From contig NC_035790.1 of assembly GCF_001653235.2 (NCBI RefSeq), positions 2,046,001 through 2,110,000 on the forward strand: a DNA stretch of 64,000 nt, written 5' to 3'. How positions within the stretch are numbered: the stretch's first letter is position 1; each line of letters starts with the position of its first letter. A program made the position numbers and the translations under genes. The notes under the pieces were generated by a model. The model was given only the letters and a program-made list of their open reading frames with translations, searched no databases and was not told the origin of the DNA. Positions 10,801-23,263 of this stretch are shown here, one piece after another. The DNA comes from Pochonia chlamydosporia 170. Its lineage: Eukaryota > Ascomycota > Sordariomycetes > Hypocreales > Clavicipitaceae.

Positions 10801-13351
10801 TTAAGAGAAACGCAATGCGCCATGACGGCCCAACGAGCCATCCCACCATGCAACAGGATCAGAAATTGGTTCAAAGTTGGGTGGAAAGTCCCAACTGCAC
10901 ACATCAGTAAAGTCGTAGCCAAAATCAAAGTCTTCCAGATCGAATGTAGGTCTCAGGCTAGTCGCTGGATTTGGCAGACCATTTCCTGCGTCGGCAGTGG
11001 CGGCGGCCAGTGTGCCATCTGGGGGTGCAGATGCCTGCCCGGCATTGGAGGAAGCTTGCAAAGAGGAACGCAGAACAGTGCCTAGAAACTTGGCATACCG
11101 AACAGCCATGTGAATATCGTCAGGGGCGGAGGTGTGAATAGCGGAGATGACCGCACGGAGGAGGCGGATGTTGGGATGGCCATCGGCCACGTTTTCGTTT
11201 GCCGTCAATGTTTCCTTCACAGAAGCAGGCACGTAAAAATGAGCATATGCATGCATGTGATGAGAGTACAGCATCTGTTTTCGGCGGGGTGTGTGGACAA
11301 TGAAAGGAATGTCCGAGCTTACCTTGAGAAGGTGAAGGCTGGAGGCAACGATGAACAACCAGAACCGCACAGGAACATATGTCAAAAGGTTCAAGGGGCC
11401 GAGGGTCTCAACCACTACGTCTAGCAGGTTGCTGCTTGCTTTGTTAGCCTTTGAAGCAAGTTGTCTCAGGGTTTCGATGTCGGCAGTTGATGATGTTTCC
11501 TCTCGATTCTTCACGCGGCTCGACAGAAGTGCCTGCGATGCAGGGCCAAAGCTGTACATGACGACGTAATGATACTCGATGTCAACACATGCCTTTATGA
11601 AGGAATTTGTGTCTGTTTTATTTTTATACACAATTAGCTATATGCACTTGTGTTGCTTCTTCTCGCCATGCGGAATTCATACCATCTTGCTGGTGCTGGT
11701 TTTGGCGCCGCCATCGATCGAGGGATCTGTTCAGATACTCCATATCTGGGATCATGTTCTGACCATGAACACCGAGGCCAGATTTCCTAAGAGAGTTTAG
11801 CAAATCCCTACCCTTCTTTGCCTCTATAGACAACTCGAAATAACTCTCCCACAGCGTGCTATGCGGCATGGCGCTCGCAAACGGCGCAAACAGCCAGTCT
11901 CGAACAAGCCGTCTCGACTTTTCTGGAAGTAGGGGTTCGAGGCCCAGCCTCGTAGCCAGACTTTCATCCGTAAGGTAGATAAAGACGCATACGAGCACTC
12001 TCCACTCTTGCCTGCGTTTGTCGGATTCCGACTGTGGGATCGACGAGTTGGAGTTGTCCGGGTCGAAACACCCCCTTTCATGACCGAGTGCAATGGCATT
12101 CGATAGCAAGGTCCTGCGGAGCATCAGCTAGCCTTATTCCAATGGTTGTACACAATCGCCATGCAAGGTCGGAGCGTACCAGGACATGTTATTGCTCCGA
12201 TATGCTGGAGACAAAATGTTGAGCTTTTCCAGTGCGGACGCCATGCCGTACCGCTGCTGCGCATTCTGCACGTCTATATGCTCCCTCTCGCTGGTTGAAT
12301 CCACCAATTCGCCCTCTGCGTCTGTGAAATCCTCTGGAAAATTAATCGCCTTTACGTGCCAATCGATCAATAGCAACATGCTCGCTATTGCGCCCATTGA
12401 CCTCGTACTCATGGATCCCCACATGACGGATTGCAAATACTTTTGCAATATCCTCCACGACTGCCAGTGAAGTCGTTCCGAGCGTATTTGAGCATGAGCT
12501 CCTGAAAATACGGCATACCTCGAGGAAATCGTAATAAGACATATACTAAGAAGAGGTTCCTCCACTATCAACCTATGATAGTTGCGAGGGTTCTTGTAGT
12601 ATCTCGGAATAATAGGCTTCAGCGGCCACAGCTTCTCAAAAAAGAAGTCCAGATATTTGACAGCTTCCGGTTTTGACAATAAGTCCTTCTTGATCAGTAT
12701 GAAGCTATTCCAAATCTTTTGTTCGTTGCTTGGCTCTCCATCCTGTTGCGTTGAATCCCCTTTCAACGAGCTTGACAATCCAACTAATCGAGGCGTAGTT
12801 CCAGAAGAAGCATTCAGATCACTCGCCTCTTGGGTACTCGTCGCCGCAAACGTCAACAGATCAAGCGCATCCGCAGCGTTGTGCAGTTGCGCCGAAACCA
12901 CTCTCGTCCTGGCATCTAGTACAGGAGACCGAGTCGGAGACTCCAAACCCTGACTTCGCCCAGGCGAACCCTCTACGCGCTCAGTCGCTCCTAACCCCCT
13001 AATCTGTGAAGCGTTCAATTGACGAAGATTATATGCAGGAGAAGTTACCGACGGGTTGTCATGGGTGCTCTCCGGGGAAGGGCCCTGCCTCGCCTGCGAC
13101 AGCGAAGGAAGCAAGCGTAGCGAATTCCTCTTCGCCTGGCGACTTTGTCGGAATTCGCATGGTCTTTTTTCAACGGCGCAGCGCTTACACGGTTGAATTC
13201 TGCCGTCGAGAGGCTCGCATCGGGATTTGCGCTTTCGGCATCTTTCGCAGGAGAGGAATGCGCGGCGGTGTTTGGATGCTGGTGGTGAGGAGGGTTCGTT
13301 TAGGGGCATGAATGACAGGGTTTCCTGGGGGGAATCGTCTTGACGGGTCAT
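10801..13351 (-). CDS. Zn2Cys6 fungal transcription factor (Aro80-like architecture)
   Basis: Nuclear DNA-binding regulator. Exons are 13351-12180, 12113-11683, 11612-11323 and 11214-10801, separated by introns of 66, 70 and 108 nt, giving about 768 residues. The zinc cluster is Cys-x2-Cys-x6-Cys-x9-Cys-x2-Cys-x6-Cys at residues 35-65 with a basic linker (CRKRKSRC). The middle region matches the fungal_trans regulatory domain as seen in Aro80-type activators, with blocks ISSRYAVF, GAIASMLLLIDWH and LLSNAIALGHERGCFD. Splicing rebuilds the last of these across the first intron. Near the C-terminus SAPDDIHMAVRYAKFL and an acidic/aromatic tail (FDLEDFDFGYDF) suggest an activation region. Start chosen at the ATG at 13351; in-frame ATGs further up (to 13495) would add up to 48 residues. 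It lies on the same strand as, and just downstream of, the D-lactate dehydrogenase gene. The target genes are unknown. Confidence 0.85.
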
Positions 13352-13919
13352 GATGGACGGGTTTTTGGCAAGATTTGCGGCATTGAGGTGAGTATGTTTG
13401 GTTTTTCTGGTTTCATGCAGTGTTTTTGGCATGAAGTTCACAATATGGACGTCGGATAAGTTGATGCAGCCAAGAATCAATCCCCACTGCGCCATAGACG
13501 CCACAACGTGGAGGGTGCATAGGCAGCGGAATTGGGATCTCGGTTTACATAGGTTTACGGTCTACGGTATGCTGGGGGGATGAATTCCGTCACTGAGGTT
13601 TATACAGTACAGTCCGTGGCAGAATGTTCTTGCACACTCCTGTGTATACACTAACACGTTGCCGTTGTCGTGTGTAATTGTATATGCGTTCGGTGCCTTT
13701 AGCTGGTCGAATGCTCCAGACTCATGCTATTCTCCTTACATGCTTGGAACTAGTCACCGCAGGTTCTAGATTCAATAATGCTCTCTCTAATAACAGCTCC
13801 AGAGAGGCTTATTGTATATCCAAAGTCGCATCATCCCCCCCATCCCCATCAGCTCGGTGACAGGCCACCTTCTCTTAAAATAAACCGCACACCCCTATTC
13901 TCGCTATAATTCCTCATAT

Positions 13920-15939
13920 CTATTCGTCAAACACCTTGCCCGGGTTTAGCAGCCAACTGCAATTCATTAGCGTAGTTCACATCCAGATACAGCAACACTC
14001 ACTGAGGATCTAGAGAATCCTTCAAGGCTTTCATGACTCCTAGTGTTGCGCCATCAAGCTCCTTTGCTAGGCAGTGCTAATGAGTCTCTGTTAACGGTTT
14101 TGTCACACACCAACGTCTATTTGGGGATTCTGGACCATACCTTCTTTCCAAGTCCAATACCGTGTTCACCCTTTAATCTCGATTAGAGTCAAAATCTCCC
14201 AAAATTCTCGAGTTTAAATATTACTCACCGAAACTGTTCCTTCTAATGCAATAGCATCCTCCACCATCAAGTTGACACAGTTCGTAACTGCCTTCTTCTG
14301 CTCAGGGATATTGGGGTTGTACATGATCATCTGATGAAAGTTACCGTCCCCTACATGTCCCAGGATACTGTTGAATAGTCCAAGTTTGCCCGCTCTCTCT
14401 TTAGATATCTCTGCTTTTTGTTGGCGCTGTTCGATTCATATGAATATTTTGGCCACTCACCGATCAATTCGGCCATTCTTGACAGCGGAACGGCCACATC
14501 TGTGGACCAGACTTCAGTTCCCTCAGGCCTCACTGCCAAAGATGCCCATAGTGCTTGCTTTCTGGCAGACCACAGTGCGTCCATTTGCTCAGTGGTACTG
14601 GCAAACTCGAATGAGTTGCAGTCAAAGGATTTAGCAACCTTTTGCACAGATTTTATATTGTCCTTTACAGTGGCTTCCGTTCCTGAGAATCTGCATACAT
14701 TGTCAGCGGCAAGGGTGTCTCAGTTGTAAAAGTTTGGGCTTCTTTTCCTGTCCGCACTCACTTGATGAATAATGTTGGCTGTTCTCTCCATATTCTGCCT
14801 CCTGCACCTCCATTTTTGTTGATAATTTGCATCTGTACTTCATCCATAAGCTCAACAGCTGCCACGGGTATGCCAGATCGAATCATGGTAGATGCGGCAT
14901 TTGCAGCCTGTCTGATGCTCTGAAATGTGACAGTGGCAACGCTATAGCTGGGCGGTACAGTTGCCAGCTTCACGGTAATCTCGGTAATGATGCCCAACGT
15001 GCCTTCGGACCCAGCAAAGATGCCGTTTAGATTGTAGCCAGCGGATGTTTTGCGGGGCCGATTACGAGTCTTAATAACTGAGCCATCTGCGAGAACTACT
15101 GTCAAGTTGACAACATAGTCTTTCATTGTGCCGTACCTCGTAGCGTTAGTGCCGCTGCAGTTTGTCGAGACCATACCCCCAACGAGAGCTGTCGGGCTAG
15201 GGTCTAGCGGCAGGAATAGTCCAGAATCCTTTATGTCGTTGTTAAGATTAGTCCAGTTTACGCCTGGTTGAACTACGACGTCCATGTCTTCCGGATGAAA
15301 GGCAACAATCTTGTCCATAGTAGATAGATCAATGCATATGCCAGAATAGGGAGAGCTAAAGTTGCCTTCGACACTGGACCCAGCACCATAGGGAACCATG
15401 GGCACCCTGTATTTGGTGCATATTCTAGCAATTTCTGATACTTGCTCTGTCGATTGGGGTCGGATAATGGCAACAGGTCGAACTTCCGTGTTGGACGTGG
15501 ACCACTCAGAGTAGCTATGTTCATCTAGATCAAAGTCGTCTACGCTGACGGCTTCTTCGCCAAGGATTGTTCGTATTTCGTCAACCGCCTGTGTATGGTA
15601 AACACCTAGACATCGAGTTCCTATGTGATTTGTTTACTTGCGTACCTTGAGCATAGTTCTCTTATCTGCATATTTGCGTGGAGAGGAGCCATGGCTGTGG
15701 TTTACATCTCGCCATCGCGGGCTGGTACGGGACTCGACATGGGGCCAGCCAGACTCGAAGACAGAAGCGCCAGCAATACCTCCAACTACCAGTCCGGCTG
15801 TAAGATATAAAAAGGTTCTTTGAGAAGCATGTTTGGCGGTAGAGGATGTGGAAGCCAACCGGATTGTTCCACGCTGCGGAATTGGCACCCTGAGACCACA
15901 AGCTGCCCTTTGCCTGAGCAACTGTGCAGCCAACTTCAT
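13920..15939 (-). CDS. DLD1: Mitochondrial D-lactate dehydrogenase (cytochrome), FAD-linked
   Basis: Oxidises D-lactate to pyruvate and passes electrons to cytochrome c at the inner mitochondrial membrane. Seven exons: 15939-15646, 15588-14762, 14690-14461, 14410-14229, 14170-14141, 14076-14003 and 13956-13920, giving 557 residues; every junction keeps frame. The N-terminus is basic and Ser/Thr-rich (targeting peptide), followed by a hydrophobic segment at about 43-61, as in Dld1. The FAD-binding loop VPYGAGSSVEGN is near residues 161-172, GIFAGSEGTLGIITEI follows, GHVGDGNFH is at 468-476, and GEHGIGLGKK at 512-521 is encoded by its own 30-nt exon. The C-terminus WLLNPGKVF is typical of the FAD-oxidase C domain. 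Other FAD-linked 2-hydroxyacid oxidases (D-2-hydroxyglutarate, glycolate type) share these motifs, but the N-terminal anchor favours D-LDH. It is divergent from the permease gene. Confidence 0.9.
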
Positions 15940-16546
15940 GGTTATTTCCCTGCACCAAGAAGCTAGGCCGGGTAAAGCGGTACAAGTCTTGAGAAACGTT
16001 CCAATAGTTATGATGTGGCTTGGTAGCCGAGGGGAGAGCAGAAGCGAGAACTAAAATAGCCAGTCGATTGCTCGCATGATTCAACCCGCTCCGGCTTGTT
16101 GGAGTTCAATATTCATCCCGCAACTCTCACAGCCAGTAGGCATTCCGCGGAAGTGGCTGACTTGCCGTTCCTTCACAGGTGCAGGGTTCGGATATGTTGC
16201 AATGGGAATAGCGTCGGAAATATGTGGGTCATTGTCGACGGATATATTTCTTTAGGAAACGGCTAACCGAAGAGGTCCAATCCAACTCCTCCCCAGAGAT
16301 TTTCAAAGGTCTGCCGATATCGTTTCAAACATTCGTTTTTAATGCTATTTTGCGGGGAATCCGGGGTATGGTGTGCTTGATGCGATTGTCCTTGTGAAGG
16401 GCTGAGCCGTGAAGCAATTTATAAGAGGCGTGGTTCGCTCCCGCATTCCGCACCCACATGGTATCAAATAGCAACCAGCTTTGGGCTTCACTCGAAGACA
16501 CATCAAACTCTACGTCAACCCCCTTCCGCATCAACTTTCTGCTGTC
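15940..16546. promoter_or_regulatory. Divergent promoter region, D-lactate dehydrogenase / permease
   Basis: This 607 bp region separates two divergent start codons. A TATA-like TTTATAAG at 16418-16425 lies about 125 bp before the permease ATG on the + strand. Shared upstream DNA is consistent with joint regulation of the two genes, which is inference. Confidence 0.5.
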
Positions 16547-18273
16547 ATGGCCCCAGTTCAAAAGGACAATGCCAATGCTGAGGATGACGTGGGCAACGTG
16601 AAAGCAAAGGAGGCTACGCCTTCAGAAGCCCCATCTTTTGCTGAGATTGATGACAAGACCAACCGACGACTTCTTCGAAAGATCGATTGGAAGCTGATGC
16701 CTGTTGTAGGTTTCCCCCCTTCGGCTTGAGTTAGGTAGCCATGTGGCAAAGAAAGAATCATACCATTATCACCACGAGAACCAGACATTCTAACTAGGTA
16801 CGCAGCTCTGTGCCACGTACGCGTTGCAGTACTATGACAAAGCCATTCTCAGCCAGGCTGCCATCTTTGGCCTACGAAAGGACCTCAGCCTTCAAGATGG
16901 CTTGAAATACTCTTGGGCTACTCTGATTTTTTATTTTGGATATATTGCTGGAACATACCCACTCTCGTTCATGGCACAAAAATACCCCCCTCGTTTCGTT
17001 TGTACGGGCATTTGCGTCCTCTGGGCAGTCGTTGTTCTCACCACTCCTGCATGTAGCTCCTACCAAGGTCTGCTGGTCAACCGCTTCTTCTTGGGGCTCA
17101 TTGAGTCGGGCGTCTCCCCTATCTTCATGCTTGTCGTTGGCCTCTGGTATACCCATTCGGAACAAGTATTGCGATCCAGTTACTGGTATTCGTTCAGCGG
17201 TGGCTCCCTGTTAGTATCGCCTCTCATCAACTACGGTCTAGGCCACATATCCGGAGGATCACTACACTCATGGCAGTACATGTATCTCATTGCCGGAGCA
17301 ATTACTTTTCTATGGGGAATCATTCTCTGGTGGGTGTTTCCAGACACACCTCACAACGCCAAGGGCTTTACAGAGGAAGAGCGAAAATTGTTGGAGGAAC
17401 GAGTTCGCGCCAACAATGCTGGAGCCGAAAACAAGCACTTCAAGGCTTACCAGCTGAGAGAAGCTCTGACGGATTACCATCTCTGGGGCATCATCATCTT
17501 GTCCACAGTGTCTTGCACTGGCTCAGGTGTTGTCACTGCCTTTGGCTCCATCATCTTCAACGGCATGGGCTTCGACATTTTCACATCGCTGCTGCTGAAT
17601 CTGCCTATTGGCGCCTTGGCCTTTATCTGTATCCTTGGCTCAGGTTACTTGGGTCGCACGTTGCCTAACGCTCGGTTCTACATTATCGCGGCCGCATGTT
17701 TCCCAGTCATCATTGGCTGTTGTCTTCTGTAAGTACCAGGCACCTTTGTATCGTCAATAGACAATATCCGTACCAAGCTTCCGCTGCTGACCACGCCTGA
17801 AACGGAATAGTTGGCAACTGCCCGATTCTAACCGGGGGGGTCGCATTGCCGGCTTCTACCTGATTAATTTCTTTTCATCCGCATGGGTTCAGTGCATTGG
17901 TCTAGGCACATCAAATGTAGCCGGCCATACCAAAAAGGCTGTATACGCTGCAGGCACCTTTATTGGCTTCTCGTTGGGTAACATTATCGGTCCGCTGATT
18001 TTTGACGCGTAAGTTGTCGAAATGCTTGTTTTTGACACTTGTTGTGAAACTTTGCCTGACATGTGTTGCAGTAAATGGGCCCCGCGTTACGACCAAAGCT
18101 TCATCGGAGTCCTGATCTGCTTTTCTGTTTGTTTCGTTGTTGCCCTGTGTCTGCGGTTCGCGCTGGCAAGAGAGAATCGGGAGCGAGAACGCACCTATGG
18201 TTCTCCGGAAATTTCCCACGGTTTGCAGGATTTGACAGACCGTGAGAACAAGTCCTTCAGATATAACTTGTAA
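16547..18273 (+). CDS. MFS permease of the anion:cation symporter (Dal5/allantoate) family
   Basis: Predicted 12-helix plasma-membrane transporter for an organic anion (allantoate, nicotinate, pantothenate or similar). The substrate cannot be read from sequence. Exons are 16547-16705, 16806-17728, 17811-18008 and 18072-18273, giving 493 residues. The first splice rebuilds the family signature Asp-Trp-Lys-Leu-Met-Pro-Val|Leu-Cys-Ala-Thr-Tyr-Ala-Leu-Gln-Tyr-Tyr-Asp-Lys. Further marks are AILSQAAIFGLRKDL, the helix 4-6 region with GLIESGVSPIF, the central cytosolic loop EERKLLEERVRANNAG, and NFFSSAWVQCIGLGTSNVAG followed by HTKK after the second intron. The C-terminus is a soluble charged tail. 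The ATG at 16547 has a reasonable context (gtcATGg). It is divergent from the D-lactate dehydrogenase gene, with a Zn2Cys6 regulator beyond. Confidence 0.9.
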
Positions 18274-18864
18274 ACAATCCGAGAGGGCAGGCTAGAGCTG
18301 CTGTATGGATCAGGAGAAGGGCTCTGCATGGATTAAGGTTCAAAGGATAGCGATAACAGAGAATGCATTAATGATCACCGTAAAACTACGAACATGCGCC
18401 TCAGAAATCTGACGTAGTAGTCGTGGCAATATTCAGATAAGCGTGAAGTGTAAGTGATGCATAAAGTATGTCGTCTGAATGGAGTGTCTTGTACTATGTA
18501 CTGTTGTCACATTGCGTGTGACCATTGATGATGCCGACATTTTGCCGTGGGGCAACCGGATGAATCCAGCCGCCAAACCATACTCACTCTATCAGTGGCG
18601 CGTCTCTCAGTGAGCCATAGCCATCGCATCTCATCTGCCAATCATCAGCCATTTTGTCGACCTTCAATAACCTCACATCTTTGCGCGCCCAGGCTGTGTC
18701 ATCAAGGTTTGTTGATCCAGACCTTCCGAATAGCTTGGGCGATTGTTTTATTATTTTTTCTTCTTGTCCTTGTTTTCTTTCATGTTGTTGGCGTCGATGC
18801 ACCCTTTGTTTCTCAACCTGCCTGACATTTGAGATACTCAGCCCATTGCAGACAAACCGCCCAA
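18274..18864. other. Intergenic: permease 3' region and MED16 promoter
   Basis: About 590 bp between two co-oriented genes. No conserved gene or RNA signature seen; a T-rich stretch lies at about 18740-18785, upstream of the MED16 start. Confidence 0.5.
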
Positions 18865-21800
18865 ATGACAGCCGAGAAGATGCCTCTCATTCTGGACAAT
18901 GCTATGCCTGTGGATCTCAACAACGTCGACGACTTGTTTGGAGACGATGTGCCCCTCTCCCTTCCGGTTCGATCTCATAGCAAGCAGCTACAACAACGGC
19001 TAGATGAGCTCAGGAACCGAGGCGCCTGCCAGTATGAAACTCACCCACCAAGTCATGCCCTCTCAGGAAGATCACCGCAACTGACCATTGAGTAGAGCTG
19101 TAGCATGGTCAAGACTAGGCACAATCGCTTCATTGACTCCGGATGGACAGACCCTCGAGCTTCGCTTCTTAAGATGCCATCCCGACACAGGGATCTGGGA
19201 ACTCAGTGAGCCGACGACGTCTGACTTGGTCAAAGGCACACCAGCCATCCCCTTGGTTCATTTAGAATGGAGCTCAACTACCAGTCCGGATTTGGCCGTC
19301 ATAGATGCAGCGGGCAGAGTCTCCCTGGTGAGCTTTGCGATTTCGTTGAACCACCCATTCGTAACCAGGAAATGGGAGACAGACACGGTCGATGACCTTC
19401 ATGGAATTGCTGGCTGTTATTGGCTACCAGTTGCACCATCTAATCAACAGGTAATTTTGTTTCTACGTAGATGGTGTGATATTACTACTGTCGAAATATG
19501 CTGACTTCTCAAGAAACCCTTCAATATCATGTACGGTCCTGCAAACAAGACTGGGAATGTGTATCAATACGAAAGCTCCTTCGTACATGCCATAGGACCA
19601 AACCATCCACATTCTGCAAAGAGTGCTCTTTTCTGCGTAACTATGGGCGGCATGCTGAAGATGTACTGGTCGCAGAACAATAATCGCATGGAGGAGACAA
19701 CTATGGAGCTTGAAAGCATAAATACATCTGACGAGTTGGTCACGCATGCAGCATTTGCTGCTGACAAAAGTAAGGAGATTCTCAATTTCTTGGAAAGTCA
19801 GCTTGGATGGCCACTAATGGTAATGTAGAGCATCTTATCGCTGCTGTTGCAACGTCTTCTCGGCAGCTGAAGATCCTCAAAGTGGAAATCCAGTGGGGTG
19901 GACCTGGTTCGTCGTCGGAAAAGAATACCATGCCCCAGAACGCCAGGTTAAATCCGGCACTTGTGGAAACACATGTTGCGTCCGCAAGTTGGCTATATGC
20001 TGGCCCTAACGAGACCAATTATGACGCTTCCATGTCGGAATTATCTTTCCTACACGTATTGCCGGCGGTGCTGGACAACTCGGGTTCCAGTACCGTACCG
20101 CCGTTAATCATGACTGTAAGGTCAAGAAATGCGGGTGACGGGTCATGTCAATCCGCTCAGAGTATCTTGGATAGATGGGAGGCGGTAGAATCCAAGCAGG
20201 GTCTTGATTCTGCTTTTGAACAGTTGGGAAATCGAAGGAATAGCGTTTCTTCAGACTTGCCAAACACTATTAAGCTGCGGAAATTGGAATCAGTCATGGT
20301 CAGTAAGACCGTTATTGGAATTCAAGACATACAGTATGGCAAGGTCATTATTTTGACAATGTCGGACGGGTCGGTTGAATATCGAGATCGGTTTACGTTT
20401 GAAGAAATTTACACGAATCAAGACGTAAGCAAGGTCATGAATCTACGACAAGTTGGATGGGTGTTTTCCGATGATGGACCCTGTAAGTCAAATTTATATA
20501 CCTCTTCTCCCTTTCCCATACGTCAGGGAACCGCGCTCACATCAAATAGGCCACCAAGCTGCTTTCTCCCCAACATGCTGCTCTATGATACAGATTGGAG
20601 ACGATGGCAAGGTGCGGTGGAACAAGCTTCACTACCCTCTGGGCGACATTGGCAACTCTGCACAAGACCGTATGTCCTATCAATGACAATTGTTCCGTGT
20701 GATTTAACCACTCTAATGTGAGACCTAGCCCATTATCCCGCTACCATTGCGGCAATGTCCATCACAGCAGCCTCATCAATGTGGCATCAAACTAGCTATG
20801 ATGATCTACTAGCAGTTGCGCATCCGCTGGCATCCAAGAAGCGTAAGCATTTGTCAAATCTAAACGAAAGCAATCGATGCCATGTACTGACAAACAAGAA
20901 GGATTCACGCCAGATTGGATCAGTGAGCTGATCAGAATTATGAAAATCCAAATCGACTATTCTGAAGAGACGCACCACGACTCTCTTATGAGGAATTCGC
21001 CGCTGCAGTCTTGCCTCAGCATAATGAGCAGCTTGGGATTCCAGGGAGAGACCCATCGGCGATCTTTCCAGAGCAAATTCGCCATAATCAACCTGAATAT
21101 GCGAAATGTTGTAATTCTCATCACCCTTGCGAGCAACACGCCAATGAACATCAGGGAGAAAATGAGTCCCCTGGACGAACACGGTAAGCCTACTACATGA
21201 GATGCTGTTGCTGATTCTTACACAAGCTAATGGTATAACAAACAGAGGTGGTAGATGCTCTCGCTGGCTGCGCAAAATGGTCCGTTGATTTACTCTGCTG
21301 GCTAGTAGACTGTCTCTTTGAACTGATGAACGACGACCACTTCAAACAACGACTAAACCCCCAACGCCTTGGAGAGTTGAACCAATATCTGCACGAGAGG
21401 AACGACGTATCACTCCACCTGCTACTTTCATCTTCGAGCCGCAGCTTCGTCTCAGCAGTATGCCGCAGGATATCCCTCCTCGAGGCCATAAGCAACAAGG
21501 CCATCGACTTCTACAAACGCCAAGCAGCAGGAGATCAAACTGGCGGCGGCAAACCACCCAACCCGCAACTACAACAAGCCTACCAAAAGATGCAGCAAGT
21601 CACCTCAACAAGCCTCATCAAAGTCACAGAGTTCGAAAAGCTCCTCAACATACTGGCATCAGACATCAGACAAACCTACACGACATACCTGCCCCGTGTG
21701 GTGAAAAACCAACCCAACGCGCCGCAAGGAAAACAACTCGACGTTGCTGTTAAGAACACGCAAATTCATTTCGAGGTGGCGATGCTGCTCTCCGGATCGC

Positions 21801-22159
21801 TGCCCCCGTCTTTCCTGCCCGTTATAAACAAGTTCTTCGGCAAGGATCTGCCTGCTTTTCGAAAGCTCACCGATCCGGCGAAGCTCTTCTTTGCTGACTT
21901 TGAGCTTTTGGGGCTGCAGGACGATAAGAGTAGTTTGGCTGCGAGGCGGGCAAAGGGCGTGTATGTGGACATCTTCAAGCGCACTGAGCTGCGGAGTGGG
22001 CGGGGAGAAAATAGATGGAGGCGATGTACGAGGTGTACTGCTGTGATGGAGGATGTGTTTGGGAGTAGGCCGGGCTTTACGTTTGTGCTTGCTCAGCAGC
22101 GCAAGTGTTCGTGCAGTGGGTATTGGGCCTTGCTTCCTAAGGGGAAGTTGGTTTTGTAG
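18865..22159 (+). CDS. MED16: RNA polymerase II Mediator complex subunit 16 (Sin4)
   Basis: Tail-module subunit of Mediator that relays signals from DNA-bound activators to RNA polymerase II in the nucleus. Eight exons: 18865-19031, 19096-19450, 19514-19769, 19829-20482, 20550-20669, 20729-20842, 20899-21183 and 21246-22159, giving 954 residues; all junctions keep frame. The start MTAEKMPLILDNAMPVDLNN with VDDLFGDD, the WD/beta-propeller-like N-terminal half (AVAWSRLGTIASLTPDG), the block MIQIGDDGKVRWNKLHYPLG and the C-terminal WRRCTRCTAVMEDV ... FVLAQQRKCSCSGYW are hallmarks of fungal Med16. The C-terminal CxxC and CxC pairs suggest a zinc site. For intron 3 two acceptors fit: the one used here gives a 59-nt intron with an ACTAATG branch site. 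An acceptor after 19801 would give a 32-nt intron and nine extra residues. Confidence 0.9.
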
Positions 22160-23230
22160 GGCTATGTATTGGGATATTGGCGTTTTGGAGCTACGTGCCG
22201 TGGGCTGTAATTAAGAGGTGAAGAGGAGGTTCAAAAATTTTGTATTGGTGGAATAGGCATATGTGTAAGTTGTGCAGTTTGGCGCGATTATGTCAACCCT
22301 TGGAGTTCAAATCGTGACGTTCAAACAAACAGACAGAAGGCAACGAGGTAGTATTTTGTCTTGGGCAATGTTTGCAGTGCTGCATCAGAGACATACATGA
22401 GACGTGGCAATATGTGCAGTCGGCTAAGTACATCGAGGGAGAGTGACACAATCGATCGAGGCTACAGCCTTGGATCATACATCGCAAACCCAACTCTCGG
22501 CTTGACGCGCCGGAACAACCCACGCCGATAGAGTCAAGGCATTTGCATACAGAGTACAGCTCGGGCAAATAATCGCTATTACCTTAGGTCACGAAGCCAA
22601 TAGAGATTAACGTACCCGAATACGGCCACTGAGATTCTAGTGATGACATTGAGGCTGGCTGACTGTTACACGAACATGGCCAAGATCCACGCAATGATTG
22701 GACGCGGTCCCTGTACCAGCAAAGTTGCAATAGTTTGTCATTCCAGCGAATGTCTGCGGCTACATACGGGAAAACGTAGTCGTTGCCTGTGGGACTCAGC
22801 TGGTGCGAAGTCACTCACTCTACTCGATCAAATCTATATAGCGCTTCAAAATCAAGAAGGGAGCCCCAAGTTAATTTTACCCAAGGCATTGCGAGGACAT
22901 CAGTGGAGTAGACCAGACATCTAAGATTACCACAGTGGACCGCCATCGAGTCAATTTTGGGCCACTTTGTCTGGGGGAATGAGGTTGAGAAACATGCGTA
23001 ATGGACAGAAATGCATGTTACGGGTTGTGCTTTGGGGCAAACGAACGCGAATTTTCTTTTGTTTAGCTGGGAAGCGCATGAGTTGCTTTTGCGTCACGGG
23101 TCCCGAGCGGGCAAAGCTGTCAATGCATGTAGCCATGTGTTCGTCGATTAAGCAAGTGCCGACATGTGACTAGAAACGTTAGAACGGAACATGGCTCGAG
23201 GGAAGAAGCAAAGAAAATGCTCCGATGTGC

Positions 23231-23263
23231 GAAAGGAAAAGAAAGGAAAGGAAAGGAAAGGAA
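23231..23263. repeat. (GAAAG)n microsatellite
   Basis: Purine-only pentanucleotide tract of GAAAG/GGAAA units, intergenic. Confidence 0.75.
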
